From assembly GCF_030867095.1 (NCBI RefSeq), contig NC_081835.1, positions 46,483,892 to 46,547,891 on the forward strand: a DNA stretch of 64,000 nt, written 5' to 3'. Of the stretch, positions 45,946-55,430 are shown piece by piece. The stretch is from Alligator mississippiensis (lineage: Eukaryota > Chordata > Crocodylia > Alligatoridae). A program made the position numbers and the translations under genes. The notes under the pieces are model-generated. The model was not told where the DNA came from. It saw only the letters and a program-made list of their open reading frames with translations, and ran no database searches. The first letter of the stretch is position 1, and each line of letters begins with the position of its first letter.

Positions 45946-47439
45946 AGGACCAGGAGTTCTGTCTAAGCTATGAAGCTAAACTCAAACCCCATACTTGACT
46001 TTCTCCATTTAATGCAATGAGCTTTTAGCTTTGTTTCTATCACTGAGATACTGATGTACCAGACTGTGAAGGACCAGACTTCATAATTCTGGCCCCATAA
46101 ATGGTTACCTGGGGCATTAGAAAAGTCTATGAAAATTGCAAACACTAATCCAAACACCTAGACTCCATGCACTTCCTATCAAACTGGCACCCTTACTGTG
46201 TGACATATTCAGTAGAAGGTTTTGTGTTGCTCTGGAGTAAAAATTCAGATGAAGAAATATAAAAGCCCAATAAATGTATGAATGGGATTAAATAATGTGG
46301 TAAACTGCAATAGGAAACGAGTTGATGACCTACATTACCCCTTCCACTTCTATGTTTATGTTCCTGTTCTTCACTAAAACCTGAAAGTCTCAACAAAAAA
46401 TACCAAGTATTTATCTGCATGTTTTGCAAAACTAAGATCAGAGAGACTTCAGATGAGAGACATGTCGCAGTAATAACACCAGTACCACCTGGAGCTGGAC
46501 TTTAAAATGCCCAGGAAATCAGCTGCTCTAAGGGCAAAGTGTTTCATTCAGCACCCACTGATGTCAGTAGGAATTATCCGGTTGACTTCAGCGAGCGCTG
46601 ATATTCTTCTACCAAAGGCTGTATTTCAGATAAATGGCTGATATGAACTGGGATCTACTGGGTAAGTGAACTTGCATAATTTCTGAGTCTGGGACAAACA
46701 GACCTCCAAAAGGGGACACAATTTGGCTATAAAGGCATGGTGGGAGAAACAATTATTCTTGATTGACAAAAACATTTGTGCAACGTATAGGTGTATGCAC
46801 ATTTTTATTAGGAATCCTTTTGACCTTTTATTCCCTTGGTTCCTTGGTTCACTTTATTTTCTTCATCATTCAAAAATAACCAGTGTTTAAAAATATTTAA
46901 CCAGCCCTTGGATTGAGGAGTAAAGCATTGTATGCATTTAGATCTTGGTATGAAACAGGCAATGTGACTGCTTTCTAGGCCATCTTCTTGTTAGTTCTCC
47001 CACACAGAACTTGGCATGAGTATAGTCACGTCTTGAATAGGAGATCATCCAAAGGCTGGCAAAATATGATTTAAGTAGTCACAGTTGGTATTTCAAAATT
47101 GCTCCTGCAGTTTCAAATATCAACAGCACTTTTCTTACTTGCTGCCCTAAGATATTTTTAGAATCACTGTGAATTAATAAACAGCTGACACAAAGGTGGA
47201 TGCATATTGCTAGTGGATCAAAATGCTACCATATATTTGTAAAATCTTTTGATCCATAGGAACAGAAAGAGCCATATATCTTCATGATGTTATTGGTACT
47301 TTTAAAAATATTGCTCTGCAGTGTTTGTGTTTAGTTCAGTTACTTTTGTTATGATGCCAGCCCTGGTATCATGGAATATGTAGTGTTGTCATGAACTGAA
47401 AATAAATAGGCAGCTTTGGACTTTGTCAGTAAGCACAGT

Positions 47440-47600
47440 GCTCGAGAGACAGGAGGCTGGGAGGTAGCCCTGGCTCTGCCACTGACTTTCTGTGACCCTG
47501 AATAAGTCATTTTCCACGTTGTTATCCCTGTTTCCATTCTTCTAAAATGGGAAAAATGATAGTGGTCCAGTTTGGCAAAGCATGTGATCCATGTATGAGA
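47440..47600 (-). repeat. MIR-like SINE, antisense
   Basis: GGCTCTGCCACTGACTTTCT, GTGACCCTGAATAAGTCATT and TCTTCTAAAATGGGAAAAAT follow the antisense MIR consensus closely. Confidence 0.65.
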
Positions 47601-47624
47601 AGTGCAATGTAAGTTAAAATTGCC

Positions 47625-47725
47625 ATATTTTCTCACATACAACGCACAACTTTTTCCAAAACAAAAAAAAAGGGGGTGCTGGAAATTGGTGTGCGTATAG
47701 TCATGATAGATTGATATTACCTTCC
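47625..47725. repeat. Possible dispersed-repeat end
   Basis: CATATTTTCTCACATACAAC, GCACAACTTTTTCC and GTGTGCGTATAG resemble, from memory, a vertebrate dispersed element whose two halves both carry 'gcgcgttatacgc'-type words. Diverged; not assigned. Confidence 0.3.
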
Positions 47726-48244
47726 CTTTTTCTTGCACTGCTCTCAATGATTTCTGATTCAAATGCAGGAATAATCTCTTCTCACCTACAGAGCCACAAA
47801 ATGCCCAGTTTTTTCTGTAACTCAGCCTGTCACTAATAGCTACAACCACCAGGGGTCAAAACCTTCCCAAACACAAGTAACCAAACTTTTGCTTGCATTG
47901 TACCATGAATGCTCCCTCAACTAACTACACCGTGTGGTTGCATAAAATATTACAACAGTATTTCAGAAATAAAATGGAAATAACCTAACAATATCAAATT
48001 GTTTGGTTTTACAGCTTATTGTAAAGAATCTTGCTTTTGCCTCTCTCAGAGACGGGACACCTAACCGGATGGACTATTGCTTTGTCCACAGATAGCAAGC
48101 CTCTTGCCAAGGTTACCATTTACAGAGATCTCTCTACTCTAGATGTTCTTTATCCACTGTATTTTCAGCACCCAGATATTCATCATTCAAAGCACTTTTA
48201 CCGTGGTCATTCTTTCATTGTCGCTACAGGCTGAATGTTATATA

Positions 48245-48840
48245 AATGTTATGGTTACATCCACATGAGCAGGGTCATGAGTTTGTAGCAGCACAAATAG
48301 TAGTAGCACAATTTTGTGCTGATCCTTTGTGCTGCAGTGTACACCCTTGCTCATGCTGTTTGCAGCAGGACACATTGTTCTGCTGCTCCATGTGCTGGGG
48401 GGGGGGGGGGGGAATTGGTGGCTGGGGCACAGGGTGCCTCAGCATGGGGCTAGCTGAGGCACATAGAGACAAGGGAGCAGGCAGCCTAGGGGCTGTCTCA
48501 AGGCTGGCTGGGGTGCAGGATGCCTCAGCACAGGGGCTCTGCAGTGCACAGAGATGGGGGAGCAGGCAGCCTTGGGCTGCCTGCTCCTCTGCCCCATCTC
48601 CGCGTTTGTACCGACACACAGCATTCCAGTGTGCTTTGTGCCACTTTTATTCTCGGGGGGTTTTTTTGCTCCCAGAAAATCCTGGTGGCAAATTTTAACC
48701 CACTGCTGAAAATTATCAGTACAGAACGTGGCTTAATGTGCAACACGTGCAGTTTGTGGCACTGTAAAGAGGTTTTCAGTGCCACAAACTGCATGTGGCT
48801 GCATGTCTGGAGCCGGTCTATGAGTGTTAACCTGCAGCAA
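48245..48840. repeat. Compound repeat with G run and 17-bp perfect hairpin
   Basis: Contains a 16-nt G run (48397-48412), imperfect duplication of blocks around CTGGGGTGCAGGATGCCTCA (48420-48600), and a perfect hairpin: TGCAGTTTGTGGCACTG (48748-48764), 12-nt loop, and its exact complement at 48777-48793. The stem extends about 4 further pairs outward with one G-U. Non-coding. Confidence 0.45.
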
Positions 48841-49904
48841 TGCTAGATCAGTAACCTGCCTGTGTAATTTTTCTCAGAAAGGACATCATATTTTGGTCAT
48901 AAAACTCATGGAATCTCTCTCTCTAGCTAAACCTTCTCTGGCCTAATGCCTTCCCCTGTCCTGAAGCATATCTCCAATGTTGAGGCTAGTGAAATCTTTG
49001 TGTTTTGGAACAGTTCAAAGGCAATTACTGTCCCCCACCAATGGATGATTGCTTACACTGCCTATTTTACTTTTAGAAGGCACATTCCCTCTTTCCACCC
49101 CAGAAAAAATGCATAAAATGCAAGTGATGGATGAATTGGGTGAAATAGAGATAGTCATTCTTAACCAGGGGGAGTAGGAGATGGAGATGGGGACAGAATG
49201 GAGAAGCAAGGGTGCTGCGCTGTGGAGAGGCCCAATGCCTGATGCAGAGCAGTGACCATGGAAAGGGAAGCACAACTGCACTACTTCAGTGGCATTGGGC
49301 ATAGAGCTCATCAATGCCAGTGTGATGATTGCAGAGCTGTGAGTCTGACATGTTCAGCTGGTGTTGTATGTGCCCATGCACCACAGCTGTTGCTGCTCTG
49401 GGAATAAAGCAGGGGTATTCACAAACAAGGCTGGATCAGCCCAACGGGCAACTATGGCAGAGTTTGATAAGTGGACGGAGAATTAGGCAGAGAGCCAGCC
49501 TGACAGATGACTCTATCCTTCTGACAACCCACCTCTATTGTTTGCTCCTAATGTAAGAGAATTTAAATGACAATGGGTTGAAAGGCTGGTGAGTCATAGT
49601 CAGAACCTCACCAGGATGTTCAATACACCAGAGCAGGGACATGTGCACTCATCCAGAAGCAAATTCTGGGGCTATGCTCATGGGCAATATGTTCCAAAGC
49701 CAAACATATTCCAAATCCAGGTGGTGCTTCCCAGGCATAATGGACAGAAACCCAAGCTGGGGGATAATGGTCCCTTCTGGTCAATGGCCTATTCTGAAAA
49801 AAAACTTGCTTTTTTGTTGCTTTTTATTTAAAAAAAAAAAGCAAACAGCAACTTTAGCTGACATGCCCATAGCATGATGTGAGGTAGGAGCTGGGGAAGG
49901 GAGC

Positions 49905-50640
49905 AATCATAGGATCATAGGAAAATAGGGTGGACAGGGACCTCACAAAGTTGTCTAGTCCAACCCCCAGCTCAAGGCAGAATCATCCCTGACTAAACGT
50001 TTTCAGGAAAGTGTCCGTCTAGCCCAATTCACCCAATTCATCCATCAGTTGCATTTTATGCATTTTTTCTGGGGTGGAAAGAGGGAATGTGCCTTCTAAA
50101 AGTCAAATAGGCAGTGTAAGTCCGTGCTTGAATAGTCCGTGCTTGAATATCTCCTGGAAAAGAGATTCCACAACCTTTCTAGGTAGCTTGTTATAATGCT
50201 TGACCACCCTTGTAGTGAAGAAATTCTTCCTAATTTCCAACCTAAATTTCCTCTGCTGAAGTTGGAGGCCATTGGTCCTAGTTCTGTCCCCTAAATCCAC
50301 AGAGAGTAGTCTATCTTCATCCACTTTGTAATCTTGGTTCAGGTATTTGAGGAAATTTATCAAATCCCACACCGCTCAGTCTTCTCTTCTCCAGAATAAA
50401 TAATCCCAGTTTTTTCAGCCTTTCCTCATAAATCATGTTTCCCAGGCATCTAATCATTTAGATCAGCTGAACTCTTTCTAATTTGTCTACATCTTACTTG
50501 AAGCATGGCACCCAAAACTGGACACAGTACTCCAGGTAAGGTCTCACCACTGCCCAAAAAAGAATCACTTCCTTTGATTTGCAGTGACATTCCTGTTAAT
50601 ACAATCCAGTAAGATGTTGGCTTTTTATAGTCAACATACA
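49905..50640 (-). mobile_element. CR1 LINE 3' part, with an internal foreign insertion
   Basis: The left end has ATCATAGGATCATAGGAAAA and GTCTAGTCCAACCCCCAGCT, the CR1 tail in antisense. The right part has CCAAAACTGGACACAGTACT and ATTCCTGTTAATACA, standard upstream CR1 sequence. At 50028-50120 the CR1 is interrupted by 93 bp that is an inverted copy of 49052-49144, followed by a 15-bp tandem duplication. Confidence 0.85.
50103..50372 (-). pseudogene. Remnant of CR1 ORF2 C-terminus
   Basis: An 89-codon open stretch reading FRLEIRKNFFTTRVVKHYNK then LPRKVVESLFQEIFKHGLFK: the well-known C-terminal tail of CR1 reverse transcriptase (FRLDIRKxFFTxRVVKHWNxLP). The start is artefactual, and the last codons are altered by the inserted and tandemly duplicated segment. 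Not a functional gene. Confidence 0.8.
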
Positions 50641-50924
50641 TCTTTATAGACAGTGCAATTATGACTGAAGAGGCAGCTGAAGGGCAGTAGCCCCCTTCCT
50701 CCTTTACAGCCCATCCTGTGGCCTTGTGCCTTTGTTTACTCAGTTGTTTCAGAGTCAAGAATCCACAAAGTTATTCAGAAATAGCCAAAACTTCAGCATT
50801 TGCTAGCTTACTGAGATAACATATGTGTTCATTCTCTTTCAGTAATAAATATATTCTGGGCTAAACAAACATTGGGGCTGGAGAGGAGTATGCTCAGTGT
50901 TTATAGCAAGCAATTAAAGGACTC

Positions 50925-51025
50925 CTGGCTTTTAGTCCTGTTTCTACCAGAGAGTCATTGTGTAGCTTCAGGCAGAACATATAACTAACATGTAACACTT
51001 GTTTCCCAGCTGTAAAATGAATTTA
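50925..51025 (-). repeat. MIR-like SINE, antisense
   Basis: TCCTGGCTTTTAGTCCTGTT, CATTGTGTAGCTTCAGGCAG and GTTTCCCAGCTGTAAAATGA follow the antisense MIR order. Confidence 0.5.
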
Positions 51026-51250
51026 ATACAAACTCAAAGAGGGCCCCTGAGATTTAAGCAACTCAAGTTTGTAAAATGCTTACAGATCTTTGATAAAAAG
51101 GAAGGGACATATTTTTTCCAAATAATTATAGTCACCTTTGCTTTCTGCCTTTTTCCTCCTCACACTCTTCCAGCCATGACTCTAGAGTCAATACCATGAA
51201 CTGCTCCTGAAAGCAGATGAGAAGGTAGTACTGGCACAATGTGGTGCAAT

Positions 51251-51450
51251 GGGGGTGTGTCTAGATATGCAAATAATGTGACTGACTATACTCTGCCTCA
51301 TTCTGAGCTGGAGTAAACTAATCCTGATGTTACTATGTACACATGCGTTTAAGTGCAGCAATTTACTGCGCTGCTGGATACCACTTGTATCTGATGGGAC
51401 TAAATTAGTTTACTGCACCCTAATTGCTGCTCATGTGTAGATGGTGATGC
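51251..51450. repeat. Possible terminal-inverted-repeat element
   Basis: Left GGGGGTGTGTCTAGATATGC and right GCTCATGTGTAGATGGTGAT are diverged inverted ends similar to those at 37622-37797. AT-rich interior with repeated AGTTTACTG/ATTTACTGC. Confidence 0.35.
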
Positions 51451-53858
51451 TTTACTGCACAGCAAATTAGTTGTAGAAGTCACATACTGACAGAGGGGGT
51501 ATTAACTGGAACTCTAATAGCCCCCAAGGCCAAACCTCAAGATGACTAAGCTTATTGGGTGTACCTACAGAGTAGTTATCTTTCATTTGAAAAGAAGCTG
51601 TGGGAGCTTTGTGTTAAGAGATGTGTATGAAATTGGTGGCTGTGTTGGGGGGGAAAAAGGCAAGGTAGCTTGAGTAAGGTAGCTTTCTTTGTAAGTTGAT
51701 ATTCTGAAAGAAAAATGGGGATGGCTTGGTTTAATTCATTTGGGGTTTTGCTTAAACTGTGTTGAGGAGTCCATGAAGAAGCTCTGAGTTATCATTCTCC
51801 AAAAAGAAGAGTGAAAGTGGAGACAGGGGAAATAATGTGTGGTGGCAAGGGCCAGTATTGTTTGGACTTTGTTGGAAGAGTTTAAGGACACTGAAACCCT
51901 GGAAAAGGTGGAAGTAAACACGACCTGCCTGTAGGGTTGAATAACAGAACGTACGAACTGCTGCAAGACTGAGAGATCTTGCAAAGGTGAGAGCAAAAGC
52001 CTGTGAGGTCATGCCCATCTGCGAGGAATGAGCTGTAGGTGAGTCACCTGTCACCTACAATGCTCCTCCTGACTTGTTCCACCATTTAGTAGTTAAAGCT
52101 TCAGAACAGTCTCCAAGTACAGTTTCATGTATAGCATATTGTAGCCTGGCTTTCAAAGATAAGGGCCAGGCTATTTGCTGTGAGGTCGGTCAACAAGGGA
52201 AATCCAGCCTCTTCTGTTATCTGAAGGAAAATGAGCCATCATTGCTACCTGAGAAGCCAAGGCCCCTTGGGGGCATAAAAATCACTTCAGGATTGTCAGC
52301 TCAGACACAGGCCTGTAATAGATGGAGCACATACAACTTCCATTCATTTCTCGTGTTACTTTCCCCTGTCAATCAGCATCAAGTGAGTCGCTTCCAGTTA
52401 TCAGCCAGGCAGTAGGGAAAGTGCTATCCAGATCTGATGAAATACAGATAGCAAACTGAAAATTGAAAGCTGATGCTTCTGCAGGATTCCATACACACCA
52501 GGAAAGTGGTGTGGTGGCATGCAGCCCTGTGGGACCCTGTATGAGCAGCAGCTATTCAATACCACCTTTTCAGACTTCTCTAAAGGAAAGCCTGGAACAT
52601 TAAAGAACAGCCCTGTTCATTTCTGCAAGTCAGCCACATCTGAGGCTGCTGACAAAGCTACTGATATGACACTCAGTTTTTATTTTAACCATCCACTGCT
52701 TGAAGAAAAGAGAGTATCAGCTAAGGTTACTAATGCCATCTCCATTTCTAGCAAGGTCTGACCCCAGGCTGGAAGAGATCCATCTGATCCAAGAGACAGG
52801 AGAATCCAGGTGAACACGGAGCTCTCCAGTAAAGAGTGCAATGTGGTATCGGGCAATTCGTTAACAATAAATGACTGTTTCTTGAAGAGGTCATAATTGT
52901 TTCTTCAGGATGCTTAACATCTTGCAGTCTGAGAGAGAAGCATTAACTCTTTCCATCAATAATGTGCCCCAATGACTAGTCTAGATTTTGCTAGTTGACA
53001 TTCATCTCATAGACACTTCCCTCAGCTTCCCCAGGGCTTCCAGCACCTCTATGTATGACTTCTGATGAAACCGCACTGGCTCAGTTTGTTTTCCTGGTCT
53101 AACACTACTCTCACAAAGGCTGTCAAACCAGTCTAAATACAGTAAAGAGAGTGAAAAAACCCTCACAGTGGGAAATGGCCAAATCTGTTATGGAGTGGAC
53201 ACAGTCTGAATTTGGCAGGCTGTTTAAATGACATAGTCCTGCTGGTCTAAACTTGATTCAGCTCAGGCTAAAATCAATCTAATAGGGCTTACCCTGGCAT
53301 AACAAGGGAGTTTAGGGCATGGCTAGATGCTGTATTTGTAGGGCTCCAAGTATTTTTAAAAAATGTGAGGGTGCAGACAGCACACAATGCTGAAGCAATA
53401 CTAATAACCCAAACCATATAAAAAATGACAATGGATGAAACATGAACTTGACGTGCTTCCCTTTAATCAAGCCTAGTAGATGCATCTTGCAGCGTTCCTT
53501 TCCCACCGTACTCGCACCCCTCGGCAGCCCTTCTGCAATTTACTCCCAACTCCACTGCCCAGGTGTGCTAGGATACCTGCTTGATAGTGCCCTCAATGTG
53601 ACGTGATACAGTAGGCTCACCCCTGTACATTACATGATGCTTTAACTGTGAGGGGCTTATACATTTGTAAAGTACTGAAGCACTCCAAATGAGGAGTGCT
53701 TTTCTCACGATGGGATTTGAAGTACTTCACATGCGTGTCTGTCCACAGCCATAAAACATCTTCCTACTCTAGTTTTTGGGGAAGAAGGAGAGGAAACTAG
53801 ATCCTGTGTAAGTCTCTGTTATGTGGTGACAACTATTAGGTGCTTTGATAATTTAGTG

Positions 53859-54152
53859 CAGTGGTGCTCAACCTTTGGTACGTAGGCTGAATCCTCCCTG
53901 CAGAGCCATCCTCCAGCCTGTGGGGAGCCCTGCTGACCAGAGGACATGGCCCCAAGTACCAGATGGTGCCAGTGCCCGGGTGGCCCTACAGTCAGATCTG
54001 GTGTGTGGAGCCAGGGCCAACGTGTGGGGTCTCTCTGTGTCAATCCAGTGTGCAGGGCTGGGCTGGCATGCTCTATTGCACCCGTGGCCTGACCCCAAAT
54101 GCTGACCCCATGCTGGATCTGGCCTGTGGGGCTGGAAGATTGGGCATCACTG
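53859..54152. mobile_element. hAT-type non-autonomous transposon
   Basis: Left CAGTGGTGCTCAACCT and right ...GATTGGGCATCACTG are hAT-like inverted termini. Flanking 8-mers ATTTAGTG and CTGTAGTG agree at 6 of 8. GC-rich interior, no transposase. Confidence 0.6.
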
Positions 54153-54379
54153 CTGTAGTGAATGTGATACAGTCAGCAGGTGGTTTGGGGGCAGATTTTC
54201 TCTGTGATACTTGCACATCACCTTAGCCGGGACAGCAGAGCAGCTGCTCTGAATAACATAGAGCAGATGGAGACAGCAGCAATTAATAGAGAGGAGTGGA
54301 AGAGACTAGTTTCTGCCCTGTGCAATGGTGTAACCGGAAGGAGGGAATGAATAACCCCTGGGATGCTTATTGCAAAGTG

Positions 54380-55430
54380 AGTGACCTCCCCACACCCCTT
54401 AGCTTTGTCTCCACGTCCTGATCCGTTGCAGCCAAGCCGCAGGGGTCTCGCAACCCGTTTTACACGGGAATCGGCATTGCTGGGGCTGGTCCCGCTTTGG
54501 GTAGGGGCTGGGCTGGGCTGGCCGGGCCGGGCCGTGACGTCCTGCGGAGGTCCCTTCCAGCCCGGCTGTTGTCCGATTCGGTGACAACTGCTCCTCGGGC
54601 GAGGGGCTGGGCTGGGCTGGGCTGGGCTGGGCGCCAGGCGGGGGTGACCCGCGCTCGCTCTTCCCGTCCGTCCAGTCCCGCCTGCCGGGGGCTCGGGCAC
54701 CGCTGCAGGGGCGAGCCCGGCATCCCGTGCGCCGGCAGGGCAGGGCAGGGCAGGGCAGGGCAGGGGCGTCCGGCTCGGCCCCAGCGCAGCTCCCGGCTGG
54801 TCCGCGGGGGACCGCCCCGCCCCGCCTGTTCCGCCGCGCAGGGCGGCGCGTCTCCGCCTGCCCGAGCCGGGAGCAGCAGGGCCGAGCCCGCCGGCGGTGA
54901 GTGGGCTCGGGGGCTCCCGGGGCAGGGGGACGCTTGCGGGCAGCCCTGGCGCCGGGCTGCGGGGCCGCCTGCAAGATCGAGCGCCCCGGCGGCGCCGGGC
55001 AGGGTCCGCCCCGGGGCAGCCGGAGCCGGAGCGCGGGCGGGGGGACGCGGCCCCGGGGCTCGGGGGTGTCCATCAGCGGCACCCTTGCCTGGAGACTGAA
55101 TCCCCCCGGCCACCCGCAGCTGTCACACCCAGGACTGCGAGTCGGGGGAGGCAAGCGGAGCCGGGCTCTAGGAGTGACTGCGGCGGGCGGGCGGGCCGGG
55201 GCCGGGGGCAGCGCGTGTCAAAGTTTTCCGGAAAGCATCAGTGGCCCTTTAAGGACTGGGAGGACAAGGGCTCGTGGGCACCGGCACTGTGACCTCAGCG
55301 GCCCGCGGGTGCACTTGAACCAGGAAGCAGAACACGGCTGAAAACAAGAGGCCGGGGCGGGAGGAAGAAGCAGTTGTGTGAGCGCGAGTCGCTCTGATTG
55401 AATGCGCTTTGATCGCGGGCCCCCGTTTCT
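54380..55430. promoter_or_regulatory. TEX264: CpG island, TEX264 promoter region
   Basis: A sharp rise in G+C and CpG over about 1 kb, unlike both flanks. Features inside: CRE-like TGACGTCC at 54535-54542; three runs of GGG units spaced by two bases (about 54504-54530, 54604-54632 and 54737-54766) with G-quadruplex potential; and no TATA box. A strong plus-strand donor GGCG|GTGAGT at 54896/54897 would end the non-coding first exon of TEX264. Transcription start not determinable. Could also serve a leftward transcript. Confidence 0.75.
54850..54896 (+). other. TEX264: Candidate 3' end of TEX264 non-coding exon 1
   Basis: The donor GGCG|GTGAGT lies in the CpG island, 3.1 kb upstream of the first coding exon, whose acceptor requires an upstream exon. 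The 5' boundary is unknown; the start given is only nominal. Confidence 0.5.

Larger units (their letters stand above)
21911..54380. other. 32-kb gene-free interval between the two genes
   Basis: Either intergenic or 5'UTR intron of the semaphorin (its leader exon has an upstream acceptor). I found no coding exon on either strand. Recognised contents are listed separately. Stretches in which I see nothing nameable: 22480-25530, 25690-27200, 27310-29230, 30140-32500, 32610-33150, 34690-37360, 39020-40590, 40730-42800, 45950-47430, 51490-53850. Confidence 0.55.

Noticed and set aside
47349-47849. 166-codon minus-strand frame
   Set aside because: Translates an antisense MIR-like SINE and another repeat; no protein family resemblance.
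52519-52761. 80-codon plus-strand frame with non-repetitive composition
   Set aside because: Looked at as a possible exon, but no recognisable family, no good flanking splice sites and no neighbouring exons.
54399-55154. 251-codon minus-strand frame and a 200-codon plus-strand frame in the CpG island
   Set aside because: Open only because of high GC. Both consist of Arg/Pro/Ala/Gly-rich sequence with no family resemblance; this is promoter and 5'UTR DNA.
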